64,000 nucleotides of DNA from Streptomyces xylophagus (GCF_000716435.1 NZ_JNWO01000007.1:1071631-1135630), one strand, 5' to 3'. Positions 35,317 to 45,098 are shown, numbered from the stretch's first letter. The notes: generated by a model from the sequence alone, not told the origin. A program made the numbers and translations.

Positions 35317-37992
35317 TCAGGTGCGGCCGAGGGACAGCAGCCTCAGTTCGCGGCCTCGTTCCACCGCCGCTGTCCGGCCGGCGGCGCCGAGCTTGGCGTA
35401 GATCCGGCGGATGTGGGTGTCGATGGTGTTCAGCGAGACCGAGAGTTCCCCGGCGATCTCGCGGCGGGTGAGATTCGTCGGCAGATAGCGCAGGACGCGC
35501 AGTTCGCTTCTGCTGAGCTTCTCGACCGGCATCATCAGCGGCTGGTTCGGCCCGCTCGGCTCGGGGCCGCGGACGGCGTCGAGGATGTCGGTGACCAGCG
35601 CCGCGTGCGAGGTGCCGTACGGCGCCTGGGTTTCGAGGAGTTGTGCGGCGCCGGTCATCGCGAAGGGCAGGATCAGCCGGTCCGGCTCGGCGAGGTTCAG
35701 CGCTTGCTCGGCCGCCTCTTGGCAGGCTCGTTCGTCGCCCAGGTCGCGGCAGGCGAGGGCGTCGAGCAAGTGTGCCTCGATGTGGGTGACGTAGGACAGG
35801 ACCGGGGCCTCGCCGCTGAGTACGCCGTGCAGTTCGCGACGGGCGGCGGCGGGGTTCTGCTCGGCCAGCAGGATCACCGCGGCCGCGTTGCGCAGCTCGC
35901 CGGACTCGGCCCGGCGACCGTCGAGGGCGGCCAGAGCGTCCCGCGCCCGGCCGACCATGCCGAGCCGGGCCAGCGTGGCGATCGTCCACGCCTTGACCCG
36001 GGTGGTCAGCCCGTGTTCGCTCACCATGAGCGCCTGCATCCGCTCGGCGGCGGCGAACTCCTCCAGTGCCCGGTGGCCGTGGCCGCGTGCCGCCTGACTG
36101 ATCGCCGAGGTCAGGCACACCAGCAGCCGCACGCCCGGTTCACCGTCGACCCGTGTGGCGTGCCTGGCGCGGTCGAGCCACTGCTCCGCGAGGTCGAACC
36201 GGCCCGTCCAGATCAGCGTGTGGGCGAGCGTCGCCAGCGCCGGGGAGGTCACCGGCTCGGCCTCCCAGCCGTGCCGGGTCGCCAGCGCGACGGCCTCCTC
36301 GCAGCGCTGCCGGGCCACGGCCAGGGAGTGGCCGGTGGAGGCGAACCCGAGTTGGGCCAGACAGGCCACCTCCAGATAGGGCCGGCCGATGCGACGGGCG
36401 AGGACGGCGCCTTCCCTGAGGTGCCGTTCGCTCTCGGCCGGCCGCAGCGACCACGCCTCGGCGACGCCCAGGGTCAGCAGCGCGACGGCTTTGAGGTCAC
36501 TGCCCAGCTCGATCTCGGCGCCCGTCCGGACCTCGGCCGCGGACAGCAGGGCCGTGGCCTGCTCGATGCCGCTCTCGAAGTCCCCGCGCAGCCGCGCCGC
36601 GAGCAACTCCGCCGAGGCGATGGCCACTTGGAGCCGGTGCCGGCGCGCCGCGGGTGCGGTGGCCGCGTACGCCCTGACCTCGCGCAGCCGCGCGTCGGCC
36701 TCGTCGAGCCGTAGTTGGTACTGGTGGGTGATGGCCCGCACCAGGGTCAGGTCGGGCGATTCCTCGTCGGTGCGGGCGGGGAAGGCGCGCAACAGGGCCG
36801 CGACGGTGCCCCCTTGCCCGTCGAGAGTGAGGCTCAGGACATGGTCGGTGAGCAGGTGGGCCGCCTCGTCCCAGTCGCCGGCCTCCTGGAGGTGGCCGAT
36901 CGCGTCGGCGACATGGCCGCGCTCGGCGAGCCACCGCGCCGCGAGCCGGTGCAGTCCGGCGATCTCCGCGGGCATCGTGCGACGCAGCTCAAGGCGCAGC
37001 AGGCCGGCGAACATGCGGTGGTAGCGGAACCAGGTACGGCCCGGGTCCAGGGACACGACGAAGGCGTTCGCGTCCTCCAGGTCCAGCAGGATCTGCTCCG
37101 ACCCGGTCGCGCCCGTGAGCAGATCCGCGAGTTCGCCGTCGACCCGGTCCAGCACGGAGGTGCGCAGCAGCAGGCGAAGGACTTCGGGCGGCTGCCGGTC
37201 GAGCATCTCGGCCATCAGATACTCGGCGACCGTACGGTCGCTGCCGGAGAACTCGGCGACGAACCGTTCGGGGTCGGGGTGCCTGGCGAGGGAGAGCACG
37301 GCGAGTCGCAGCCCGGCCGCCCACCCCTCGGTCCGCTGATGCAGCAGCGCCACCACGGGCTCGGGCAGCGCGATGCCGGCGGCGGTCAGGAGCCGACGGG
37401 TCTCCGGCTCGGTGAAGCGCAGGTGCGCCGCGCGGATCTCGGTCAGGTCACCGGCCAGTCGCACCTTGTGCAGGCGCAGCGGCAGGTCACGGCGGGTGGC
37501 CACGATCACGCGCACGTGCGGAGGCATGCGGGTCAGGAACGCGGTGAGCTGCTCGGCGGCCTCGGGTGAGCTGAGCTCGTGCAGGTCGTCGACGACCAGG
37601 GCCAGGGGATCACGGGACTCCTCCAGCGCGACGAGCACCTTGTCCACCATGACGCCACCGCTCGGGCCGGGCAGCACCGGCGGCAACCGCGCACCGCCTT
37701 CGCCGGTTCCCGTCGCGGTACGGACCGCTTCCAGCACGGTGAGCCAGAACAACTGGAGGTCGTGCTGGCCCGGCCGCACGGTCGTGAAGGCGATACGGAC
37801 ATCCTGACCGGGCTGGTCCATCCACGCACGCAACAGTGAGGTCTTACCGGTGCCGGCGGGCGCCGAGATGATCGTGACCGGCTTCCGGGCCGCCCGGTTC
37901 AACGCCGCCATCAGGTCGTGGCGGTGGATCGGCCCTGGCTCTGCTCCACCCGGCGCGCGTCCTGAGCCCGCCGCGACAGGCAGGTCGGTCAT
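35317..37992 (-). CDS. MalT-type LuxR family transcriptional regulator
   Basis: An 891-residue ATP-binding regulator. Walker A APAGTGKT is at 44-51, a Walker B-like VVDDLHE at about 133-139, followed by a winged-helix region, a long helical repeat region (about 330-800, likely TPR-like), and a C-terminal LuxR helix-turn-helix in the last about 66 residues (LSRSELRVLRYLP, RREIAGELSVSLNTIDTHI). These proteins activate genes after binding ATP and a small ligand. Both its immediate neighbours are broken MDR oxidoreductase genes, so its original targets may be lost. Confidence 0.88.
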   Translation of the reverse strand: MTDLPVAAGSGRAPGGAEPGPIHRHDLMAALNRAARKPVTIISAPAGTGKTSLLRAWMDQPGQDVRIAFTTVRPGQHDLQLFWLTVLEAVRTATGTGEGGARLPPVLPGPSGGVMVDKVLVALEESRDPLALVVDDLHELSSPEAAEQLTAFLTRMPPHVRVIVATRRDLPLRLHKVRLAGDLTEIRAAHLRFTEPETRRLLTAAGIALPEPVVALLHQRTEGWAAGLRLAVLSLARHPDPERFVAEFSGSDRTVAEYLMAEMLDRQPPEVLRLLLRTSVLDRVDGELADLLTGATGSEQILLDLEDANAFVVSLDPGRTWFRYHRMFAGLLRLELRRTMPAEIAGLHRLAARWLAERGHVADAIGHLQEAGDWDEAAHLLTDHVLSLTLDGQGGTVAALLRAFPARTDEESPDLTLVRAITHQYQLRLDEADARLREVRAYAATAPAARRHRLQVAIASAELLAARLRGDFESGIEQATALLSAAEVRTGAEIELGSDLKAVALLTLGVAEAWSLRPAESERHLREGAVLARRIGRPYLEVACLAQLGFASTGHSLAVARQRCEEAVALATRHGWEAEPVTSPALATLAHTLIWTGRFDLAEQWLDRARHATRVDGEPGVRLLVCLTSAISQAARGHGHRALEEFAAAERMQALMVSEHGLTTRVKAWTIATLARLGMVGRARDALAALDGRRAESGELRNAAAVILLAEQNPAAARRELHGVLSGEAPVLSYVTHIEAHLLDALACRDLGDERACQEAAEQALNLAEPDRLILPFAMTGAAQLLETQAPYGTSHAALVTDILDAVRGPEPSGPNQPLMMPVEKLSRSELRVLRYLPTNLTRREIAGELSVSLNTIDTHIRRIYAKLGAAGRTAAVERGRELRLLSLGRT

Positions 37993-38121
37993 CGCGCCCT
38001 CCCCTTACTGTCGGTCCGGTCGACGGAGCCCCGGGGCAAGAGAGAAGTTCGGGCCCAGATTATCAGCCCGTGGAACAATATCCAGGTCACGGGGGTGGGA
38101 GGGAGACGACGGAGGTCCCCC

Positions 38122-38633
38122 GTGCTCGCGTCCTGATACGGCGAACAAGGCCCGGCGACGGGTGTGCTCCAGGTCGGTGAACTGCCCGACCCCGAGCCCG
38201 GCCCCGGTGAGCTCCGCGTCCGTGTCACCGTGTCGGGGGTGAACCCCGGGGACACCAAGAAGCGGCGCGGCCGGCTGGGTTCGTCGATTACGCGCCCCGG
38301 GACGTGGACCGTGTCGTCGAGGTGGCCCTGTCCGACAACGCCGACCTGGACGCCGCGGTCGTCGCCGTCGACGGAGTGATCGCCGCCTACGCCACTCGCG
38401 CCGAACTCCCTTTCTGGCCGCTGCTGTTCAACAACGTCACCCTGCGCCTGCTCGGCAGCGACGGCTTCCCCGCCGAGGCGAAACACCAGGCGGCCCGCGA
38501 CCTCACCGCCGCGGCGGTCGGCGCCCTCACGGTCGACGTCGGCGACCGCTACCCGCCGGAGGACATCGCCGAGGCCCACGAGCGCGTGGACGCGGGCGGC
38601 CGGGGACGGGTGCTGATCGGCGTTCCGGACTGA
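38122..38633 (+). pseudogene. MDR quinone oxidoreductase pseudogene (early stop, internal deletion)
   Basis: A GTG start at 38122 follows GGAGG by six bases. The frame reads V-L-A-S then TGA at 38134-38136, then continues YGEQGPATGVLQVGELPDPE and VRVTVSGVNPGDTKKRRG, the standard N-terminus of an NADPH:quinone oxidoreductase. Near 38280 it shifts frame into VDYAPRDVDRVVEVALSDN and a normal C-terminus ending RGRVLIG. About 150 residues of the middle are missing. The TGA probably arose from CGA (Arg), since a residue such as Arg would fit the family start. It diverges from the LuxR regulator. Confidence 0.75.
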
Positions 38634-38701
38634 TCGGGCAGTCTTGACGGGAGCGTCGCACGCGCCGCAGACACCCCGTGAACAGCACAGGAGAACGTCC
38701 G

Positions 38702-39508
38702 TTGAACACCGGCACCCGGATCCCCGACAGCTACTACGTCCGTATCGACGAGCACCGCTACAAGCCCACGGTCCACGCGGGCGGCGCCTGGGACCCGGAC
38801 GAACTGCACTTCAGCCCGCTCGGCGGGCTCGTCGTCCACGCCATCGAGCGTGAGCGGGCCGCGCGACCGGAGACCGGTCTCGTGATGTCGCGGATCAGCT
38901 ACGACATCCTCGGCAGGCTCGCCCTCGACGAGTGCGAGATCCGGGTGGAGACCGTCCGCCCCGGCCGCACGATCGAGCTGGTCGAGGCCGTGGTACTGGT
39001 CGCCGACCGGCCGGTGGTGCGGGCCCGGGCCTGGTACCTCGCCACCGTCGACACCTCCGCCGTCGCGGGCGGCCCCGCCGACCGGCTCACCCCGCCCGAG
39101 CAGCTCGCCCCCTGGGAGATGTCCTCGCTGTGGCCCGGCGGATACATCGCCTCCGTGGACGTACGGCCGCTCGCGCCGCCGCAGCCGGGCCGTACGACCG
39201 CCTGGATCTCCACCCGGCACGCCCTCGTCGCCGGTGAACCCAGCAGCCCGCTCGCGTCCTACCTCGCGCTCGTCGACACCGCGAACGGCATCGCCGTACA
39301 ACAGCCGCCGACCGCCTGGATCTACCCGAACGTCGACCTGACCGTCCACCTGCACCGCCAACCCCGGGGAAACTGGACGGGGTTGGACACGACAGTCACC
39401 TTCGGGCCGACCGGGCAGGGCCTCACCAGCACCGTGCTGCACGACGTCGACGGCCCGGTGGGACACGCGCAGCAGATACTCACCGTGCGGCCCGCGCCGG
39501 ACCAGTGA
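38702..39508 (+). CDS. Thioesterase-superfamily (TesB-like) protein
   Basis: A protein of 268 residues, or up to 276 if an upstream GTG at 38678 is used. The TTG at 38702 follows AGGAGA with normal spacing and is preferred. It has a double hot-dog pattern: FSPLGGLVVHAIERER, ISYDILGRLALDECEI with VETVRPGRTIEL in the first half, and WIYPNVDLTVHLHRQPRG, then LTSTVLHDVDGPVGHAQQIL at the end, as in acyl-CoA thioesterase II-type proteins. It could release CoA from a pathway intermediate. It probably marks the left end of the catabolic island. Confidence 0.8.
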   Translation: MNTGTRIPDSYYVRIDEHRYKPTVHAGGAWDPDELHFSPLGGLVVHAIERERAARPETGLVMSRISYDILGRLALDECEIRVETVRPGRTIELVEAVVLVADRPVVRARAWYLATVDTSAVAGGPADRLTPPEQLAPWEMSSLWPGGYIASVDVRPLAPPQPGRTTAWISTRHALVAGEPSSPLASYLALVDTANGIAVQQPPTAWIYPNVDLTVHLHRQPRGNWTGLDTTVTFGPTGQGLTSTVLHDVDGPVGHAQQILTVRPAPDQ

Positions 39509-39517
39509 CCGCGGGCG

Positions 39518-40297
39518 CTATCGCGCGGTCCAGCCGCCGTCCACCGTGAGCGTGCTGCCGGTGACGAAACGGGACGCGTCGGAGGCGAGGAAGACGGCGG
39601 CGCCGCCGAGTTCGTCTACGGCGCCGACGCGGCCCAACGGGGTGCTGTCGACGATGTGTTGGCCCCAGCGACTGGCCAGCAGTCCCGAGCTGAGGTCGGT
39701 GTGGAAGTAGCCGGGTGCGAGGGCGTTCACCCGGACCCCGCGGTCGGCCCATTCGACGGCGAGGGACTTGGTGAGGGCCTCGACCCCGCCCTTGCTCGCG
39801 GCGTACGCGGCGATTCGCTCGAAGCCGGTGCGGGCGTGCACCGAGGAGACGTTGACGATCGAACCGGAGCCCTGCGCCAGCATCACCTTGCCGGCCTCGC
39901 GGCAACAGTAGAACGTGCCCTGGAGATTGACGTCCAGGACCTGCCGCCAGTCCTCGTCGGTGACCCGCTCGCTGCGCGTGAAGTGGGGGCTCGTACCGGC
40001 GCAGTTGACGACCGCGTCCAGGCGGCCGGTGCCGTCGGTGATCCGCTCGACCATGGTCCGTACGGCGGCGGAGTCGGCGACCGAGCCGGGCAGGACCAGC
40101 ACCTTGCCGCCGTGCGTGGCCAGTTCGGCCTCCAGACTCTCAAGGTCCGGGGCCGTACGGGCCGTTGCCGCCACGGTCGCACCGGCCTGGGACAGGGCTG
40201 CCGCGATCGCCCGCCCGAGCCCCTTCCCCGCCCCCGTCACCCACACCGTCCGTCCGTCGAGCCGGAGTTGGGCATTCACGTCGTTCACGTCGGTCAT
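39518..40297 (-). CDS. SDR family oxidoreductase
   Basis: A 259-residue classical SDR: TGAGKGLG, NCAGTSP, VSSVHA with the Ser, YAASKGG and a VTGSTLTVDGGW end. The start is ATG 40297 and the stop is three bases before the convergent thioesterase gene spacer. It lies in the same minus-strand unit as the acyl-CoA ligase, so it may oxidise the hydroxylated substrate or a beta-hydroxyacyl intermediate. Confidence 0.87.
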   Translation of the reverse strand: MTDVNDVNAQLRLDGRTVWVTGAGKGLGRAIAAALSQAGATVAATARTAPDLESLEAELATHGGKVLVLPGSVADSAAVRTMVERITDGTGRLDAVVNCAGTSPHFTRSERVTDEDWRQVLDVNLQGTFYCCREAGKVMLAQGSGSIVNVSSVHARTGFERIAAYAASKGGVEALTKSLAVEWADRGVRVNALAPGYFHTDLSSGLLASRWGQHIVDSTPLGRVGAVDELGGAAVFLASDASRFVTGSTLTVDGGWTAR

Positions 40298-40300
40298 GGC

Positions 40301-41836
40301 TCAGCCCTCCGCCGGGATGTCGCGCAGGGTCCGCTTGAGAACCTTGCCGGACGGGGTGCGGGGCAGTTCGTCGACGATGTCGAAGCGGGCCGGCACCTTG
40401 AACTTGGCCAGCCGGGCCCGGCAGAACGCCCGCAGTTCCTCCGCGCCCACGCTCTCGCCGGGCCTGAACACCACGAACGCGCGCGGGACTTCACCCCAGC
40501 GGGGATGGCCGAGCCCGACCACGGCGGCCTCCAGCACCGCCGGGTGCTCGTACAGCACGCGCTCCACCTCGGGTGTGGCGATGTTCTCGCCGCCGGACAC
40601 GATCATGTCCTTCTTGCGGTCGTCGATGAAGAGGAAGCCGTCCTCGTCGACGTGCCCGATGTCGCCGGTGTGGAACCAGCCGTCCCTGATCGCCGCCGCC
40701 GTGGCCTTCTCGTCCCGCCAGTACCCGGCGAAGACCTTCGGTCCGCGCAGGGTGATCTCGCCGAGTTCACCGGCGGGGACCTCATGGCCGCTGTCGTCGA
40801 CGATCCGCACGCGCGTGTGCGGCACGGGACGCCCGACCGAGCCCAGCTTGGACAGTGCGTGCTCACGGTCGAGGAAGGTGTCCCCGGAGACGGTCTCGGT
40901 CAGGCCGTATGCGTCCGCGAACCAGGCGTTGGGGAACGCGGTCATGATGCGCCGCAGCACCGGTTCGGGAGTCTTCTCGCCGCCACCGAGGATGAAGCGC
41001 ACCGAGCCGGTGTCGTACTCCTCCCGATCCGGGACCTCAAGAACCGCGTTGACCATGGCGGGCGCCAGCCACACATTGGTGACCCGGTGCCTCTCGATCG
41101 CCTCCAGCACGCCCTGCGGGTCGAACTTCCGCTGGAGCACGACACTGCCGCCCGCGTACAGCACCCCGAGAGCCGGCATGTCCAGGCCGCCCACGTGGTA
41201 GAGCGGGCCGCAGACCAGCGTGGTGTCCGCCGCCGTCAGCCCGAAGTGGACGATGTGGGCAAGGTTCTTGGCCTCGAGGTTTCCGTAGGTGATGCGGACA
41301 CCCTTGGGCCGTGACGTCGTCCCGGAGGTGTACATGAGCCGCTGAAGATCGTCGGGTTCGACATCCACGGGCTCCACCCGCGCCCCCTTGTGCCGGGCCA
41401 GCAGCTCCTCGTAGCCGATCCACGGCTCTTCGGGCAGATCGGCGCCACCGATCAGGACGCGGTGCTCCAGATCGGTCAGGCAACCGGCGCCGCGCTCCAC
41501 CGCCCGGACGAACTCCGGCTCGGTGACGAGCACCTTGGCCTGGGCGTGGCCCAGGATGTACTGCCATTCCTCTTCGGAGAGGCGGTAGTTGAGCGGCAGG
41601 AAGACCGCGCCGAGCCGATTGGCGGCATGGACCAGCTCCAGGAATTCGGGCTGGTTGTACAGCAGCAGAGCCACGACATCACCGCGCCCGACGCCGAGTT
41701 CGGCAAGACCGGCGGCCAACTGGTTCACGCGTTCGTGCAGATGACGGACCGTCAGACTGCGCCCTTCCTGCGTGACGGCCACCGCGTCGGGCCGCTGGGC
41801 CAGGTGGTAGTCGAGGATGCTCGCGAAATTGTGCAC
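40301..41836 (-). CDS. Acyl-CoA ligase (ANL/fatty-acyl-CoA synthetase type)
   Basis: A 511-residue AMP-forming ligase. YTSGTTSRPKGV (P-loop-like motif), YGLTETVSGD, a Y-x-R-D-x(4) region with GWFHTGDIGH, DRKKDMIVSGGENIATPEVE, and the catalytic Lys near TPSGKVLKR. It activates a carboxylate as its CoA ester. The GTG start at 41836 is chosen from the purine-rich stretch before it and the homology start. It faces the enoyl-CoA hydratase gene across a spacer with a candidate operator. The most likely role is CoA activation after ring opening. Confidence 0.88.
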   Translation of the reverse strand: MHNFASILDYHLAQRPDAVAVTQEGRSLTVRHLHERVNQLAAGLAELGVGRGDVVALLLYNQPEFLELVHAANRLGAVFLPLNYRLSEEEWQYILGHAQAKVLVTEPEFVRAVERGAGCLTDLEHRVLIGGADLPEEPWIGYEELLARHKGARVEPVDVEPDDLQRLMYTSGTTSRPKGVRITYGNLEAKNLAHIVHFGLTAADTTLVCGPLYHVGGLDMPALGVLYAGGSVVLQRKFDPQGVLEAIERHRVTNVWLAPAMVNAVLEVPDREEYDTGSVRFILGGGEKTPEPVLRRIMTAFPNAWFADAYGLTETVSGDTFLDREHALSKLGSVGRPVPHTRVRIVDDSGHEVPAGELGEITLRGPKVFAGYWRDEKATAAAIRDGWFHTGDIGHVDEDGFLFIDDRKKDMIVSGGENIATPEVERVLYEHPAVLEAAVVGLGHPRWGEVPRAFVVFRPGESVGAEELRAFCRARLAKFKVPARFDIVDELPRTPSGKVLKRTLRDIPAEG

Positions 41837-41902
41837 GGCGACTCTCTCGCTCGGTGGCCGGGAAATGTCCCGACCGGTCGGTTGCCCGCTCCCAAGATTT
41901 AG

Positions 41903-41918
41903 TGTACCCCTTGGTCTA
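41903..41918. promoter_or_regulatory. Candidate TetR operator A: TGTACC-CCTT-GGTCTA
   Basis: TGTACCCCTTGGTCTA lies 67 bases upstream of the ligase start and 92 bases upstream of the hydratase start, in the divergent promoter region. It has the same arrangement as the sites at 45918-45933 (read on the other strand as TGTACC-GTTT-GGTCTA) and 49122-49137. Confidence 0.65.
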
Positions 41919-42009
41919 TAAAACCTGGGAGCCGCACTGTACGACGGAGCGTCCGCGACGACAACCGTCCGCGCACGCGAAGTCGCTTCGCCGACGAGGA
42001 GGGTTCTTC

Positions 42010-42822
42010 GTGCCACGCATCCGGCTCGACACCGACGGACCGGTCGTCACGCTCCGCCTCGACAACCCGCCGATGAACGCCTTCGACTCCGTACAGAGGG
42101 AGGAACTGGCCACCTGCGTACGCGGCCTGGCCGACACCTCCGCCGTCCGGGCCGTGGTGCTCCACGGCGGCGAGCGCCTCTTCGCCGCCGGCGCCGACAT
42201 CAGGGCCCTGGCCGCGATGGGCCCGGAGCAGATCCGCGCCTGGAACCGCGCCCTCCAGCGCACCTTCGACGAGGTGGCCCGCCTGCCCATGCCGGTGATC
42301 GCGGCGGTCACCGGCTACGCGCTCGGCGGCGGCATGGAACTGGCCCTGGCCGCCGACTACCGGGTGGCAGCACAGGACGCGATCTTCGCCCAGCCGGAGG
42401 TCCAACTGGGCATCATGCCCGGCTCGGGCGGCACCCAACGCCTCGCCCGCCTGATCGGCCCGTCCCGCGCGAAGAACCTCCTGATGACCGGCCGCAGGGT
42501 GAAGGCGGAGGAGGCGCTACGGCTGGGCCTGGTGGACGAGGTGGTCCCCACGGGCGAGGCACTGAAGGCCGCCCTGACCTACGCCCGCCACCTGTCCGAG
42601 GGCCCACCGACAGCCCTGGAGGCCATCAAGGAAGCAGTGGACCACGGCACGGACGCGAGCATGGCGGCGGGCCTGGCACTCGAACGGTCCCTGTTCACAG
42701 GCGTGTTCGGCACAGAGGACGCAGCAACGGGACTTCACAACTTCCTGAGCCGCAAGACACCTAAGGGGCGCGGGGAACTGCGCGACCAGCCCCCACCGGC
42801 GGACAGCCAAAACACGACATGA
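42010..42822 (+). CDS. Enoyl-CoA hydratase/isomerase
   Basis: A 270-residue crotonase-fold enzyme. AGADI near 60-64 and GYALGGGMEL (102-111) form the oxyanion hole, and both catalytic glutamates are present (E110 and E130). It hydrates a 2-enoyl-CoA in beta-oxidation. GTG start at 42010 after GAGGAGGG. The last about 19 codons differ from the family and are partly made of a dispersed repeat (see 42763-42806). Its stop overlaps a possible ATG of the dehydrogenase gene (ATGA, 42819-42822), so these two genes are likely co-translated. Confidence 0.87.
   Translation: MPRIRLDTDGPVVTLRLDNPPMNAFDSVQREELATCVRGLADTSAVRAVVLHGGERLFAAGADIRALAAMGPEQIRAWNRALQRTFDEVARLPMPVIAAVTGYALGGGMELALAADYRVAAQDAIFAQPEVQLGIMPGSGGTQRLARLIGPSRAKNLLMTGRRVKAEEALRLGLVDEVVPTGEALKAALTYARHLSEGPPTALEAIKEAVDHGTDASMAAGLALERSLFTGVFGTEDAATGLHNFLSRKTPKGRGELRDQPPPADSQNTT
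42763..42806 (+). repeat. Dispersed intergenic repeat within the 3' end of the enoyl-CoA hydratase gene
   Basis: AAGGGGCGCGGGGAACTGCG followed by CGACCAGCCCCCACCGGC is the common Streptomyces repeat also present, in related form, at 5889-5947 and 8992-9065. Here it is translated as about residues 252-265 (KGRGELRDQPPPAD region) of the hydratase. Confidence 0.8.
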
Positions 42823-42836
42823 AAGGGGCGGAAAAC

Positions 42837-43895
42837 ATGCAGGCACTCGTCTGGCACGGTGCACAAGATCTGCGTTTCGAAGAGGTCGCCGAACCCCCTG
42901 AACCCGCCCCACACGAAGCCGTCATAGAAGTCACCTGGTGCGGAATCTGCGGCACAGACCTGCACGAGTACCTGGAAGGCCCCCACATGATCCGAGAGGG
43001 CCCCCACCCCCTCACCGGCACCAAGCCACCCCTGGCCCTCGGCCACGAACTCAGCGGCACAGTAGTCGCGTTGGGAGCGGACGCGCCCGGCATCACCATC
43101 GGCGACCGAGTGACCGCAGACCCGGTCTGGCGCTGCGGCACCTGCTTCTGGTGCACACGAGGCGAGTACCACATCTGCCCCCAGAGCGGCTCCGTCGGCC
43201 TGGCCTCCCCCGGCGCCTTCGCGGAACGCGTCACCGTCCCGCTGGCCGGCCTGACCCGCCTCCCTGACAACGTCAGCGACGAACTGGCCGCCGTGGCCGA
43301 GCCGTTGGCCGTCGGACTGCACGCCGTGACCCGCGCCGGCGTCAAACCGGGCGACAACGTCCTCGTGGTCGGCGGCGGCCCGATCGGCGTGGCAGTCGTC
43401 CTGGCCGCCCAAATCGGAGGCGCCGCAGGCCTGTTCGTGAGCGAACCCCTCGCCGGCCGCCGCGAGATGCTGCTCGGCATCGGCGTCACCGAGGCCTTCG
43501 ACCCGCGCGAAACGGACGTACGACGCGAGGTGTTCGTGCGAACGAACCGCATCGGCCCGGACGTCGTGATCGACGCGACCGGTGTGCCCGCCCTCGCCGG
43601 ACAGGCCGTCTCGACCGTCCGCCGAGGCGGACGCGTCGTACTCGCGGGCGTCGGACACGGCAGCGTCGAGTTCGACATGGGCCAACTCGTGTTCTACGAG
43701 CGGTCGGTGGTCGGCACGCTCGGCTACAACTTCGACATCCCGCGCGTGATCGATCTGATGGGCACCGGACGCCTGGATGCCTCCGCCCTGATCACCGGAC
43801 GTTATCCGCTCTCGGGAGGAGCCGGTGTCTTCGAGGACCTGGCCGCCGACCGGGCCAGGCACCTGAAGGTGCTGCTGACCCCGAAGGGACTGTGA
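42837..43895 (+). CDS. Zinc-dependent alcohol dehydrogenase (2,3-butanediol dehydrogenase-like)
   Basis: A 352-residue MDR enzyme. Catalytic zinc site GICGTD, LGHE and a later Glu; structural zinc Cys cluster in RCGTCFWCTRGEYHIC; NAD(P) site VVGGGPIG. An alternative ATG six codons earlier, at 42819, overlaps the hydratase stop (ATGA), but MQALVWHG is the usual family start. It oxidises a secondary alcohol or reduces a ketone. It stands between a hydratase and an acyl-CoA dehydrogenase and could carry out alcohol-to-ketone oxidation in the island. Confidence 0.87.
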   Translation: MQALVWHGAQDLRFEEVAEPPEPAPHEAVIEVTWCGICGTDLHEYLEGPHMIREGPHPLTGTKPPLALGHELSGTVVALGADAPGITIGDRVTADPVWRCGTCFWCTRGEYHICPQSGSVGLASPGAFAERVTVPLAGLTRLPDNVSDELAAVAEPLAVGLHAVTRAGVKPGDNVLVVGGGPIGVAVVLAAQIGGAAGLFVSEPLAGRREMLLGIGVTEAFDPRETDVRREVFVRTNRIGPDVVIDATGVPALAGQAVSTVRRGGRVVLAGVGHGSVEFDMGQLVFYERSVVGTLGYNFDIPRVIDLMGTGRLDASALITGRYPLSGGAGVFEDLAADRARHLKVLLTPKGL

Positions 43896-43896
43896 C

Positions 43897-45051
43897 ATGG
43901 ACTTCGACCTGCCCGAGGAGACCCTCGCTCTGAAGGACATGGTCCGCGAGTTCGCGGCGAACGAGATCACGCCCCACGCGGCGGAGTGGTCCGAGAACGA
44001 GGTCTTCCCCACCAAGATCTTCACCAAGCTCGGCGAACTCGGCCTGATGGGCATGCTCGTGCCGGAGGAGTACGGCGGGGCGGGCTCGGACCTGGTCACC
44101 TATGTCGCGGTGATGGAGGAAATCGGCGCCGCCGACCAGTCGGTGGCCTCCTCGTGGAACGCGCACTCCACCATCGGCACCCTGCCGCTGCTCGCGTACG
44201 GCACCGAGGAGCAGAAGCGGCGCTGGCTGACCCCGCTCGCGAAGGGCGAGGCGCTCGGCGCGTTCGGGCTGACCGAGCCGGACGCCGGCTCCGACGCGGC
44301 CGGCATCGCGACCACCGCCCGCCGGGCGGACGGGGGTTGGGTGATCAACGGCACGAAGATGTTCATCACCAACGCGGGCACCGACATCAGTCAGGGCGTC
44401 ACGCTGCTCGCGACGACGGGCAAGGGCCCGGACGGTCGCAAGGGGTACGCGACCTTCTACGTCCCGACCGGCACGCCCGGCTACACGGTCGGCGCCAAGC
44501 TGAGGAAGCTCGGCTGGCACGCCATGGACACACGGGAGTTGGTCTTCACCGACTGCTGGGTCTCCGACGACCATCTGATCGGCGAGGAGGGCAACGGGCT
44601 GCGGCAGTTCCTGTCCGTGCTCGACAGCGGCCGGATCAGCGTGGCCGCGCTGGGGCTCTCGCTGGCCAAGGCGGCGCTGGCCCTCGCGGTCGAACACGCC
44701 AAGGGACGGCACCAGTTCGGGCGTCCGCTGTCGGACTTCCAGGCCGTGGCGCACAAGATCGCCGACATCGGTACGGAGTACCAGGCCGCCCGCTGGATGG
44801 TGTACCGCGCCGCGTGGCTCGCCGACCGGGGCCGCCCGCACAGCACGGAGGCCGCGATGGCCAAGCTGTTCGCCTCCGAGGTCGCCAACCGGGCGGCCTC
44901 TCAGTCGCTGCAGATCCACGGCGGCTACGGGTACGTACGGGAGTCGGAGATCTCCCGTTTCTACGCCGACGCCAAGATCCTGGAGATCGGCGAGGGCACG
45001 AACGAGATCCAGCGCAATGTCATCGCCAGGGCCCTGGTCAAGGGCGCGTGA
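43897..45051 (+). CDS. Acyl-CoA dehydrogenase
   Basis: A 384-residue flavoenzyme. [14 protein letters not shown] is the FAD/substrate motif, [14 protein letters not shown] a second signature, and the C-terminal [20 protein letters not shown] carries the typical EGT-x-x-IQ region with the catalytic Glu in the expected area. It makes the 2-enoyl-CoA in beta-oxidation. One base separates it from the dehydrogenase gene; a hairpin follows its stop. Confidence 0.92.
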   Translation: MDFDLPEETLALKDMVREFAANEITPHAAEWSENEVFPTKIFTKLGELGLMGMLVPEEYGGAGSDLVTYVAVMEEIGAADQSVASSWNAHSTIGTLPLLAYGTEEQKRRWLTPLAKGEALGAFGLTEPDAGSDAAGIATTARRADGGWVINGTKMFITNAGTDISQGVTLLATTGKGPDGRKGYATFYVPTGTPGYTVGAKLRKLGWHAMDTRELVFTDCWVSDDHLIGEEGNGLRQFLSVLDSGRISVAALGLSLAKAALALAVEHAKGRHQFGRPLSDFQAVAHKIADIGTEYQAARWMVYRAAWLADRGRPHSTEAAMAKLFASEVANRAASQSLQIHGGYGYVRESEISRFYADAKILEIGEGTNEIQRNVIARALVKGA

Positions 45052-45058
45052 CGGCGCG

Positions 45059-45098
45059 GGATCCGCGGTGCGCCAAAGCGGCGGCGCACCGCGGGTCC
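45059..45098. terminator. Hairpin terminator between acyl-CoA dehydrogenase and TetR genes
   Basis: GGATCCGCGGTGCGCC pairs with GGCGCACCGCGGGTCC, 16 bases with one weak pair, across an 8-base loop. It lies between two convergent genes and could stop transcription from both sides. Confidence 0.7.
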
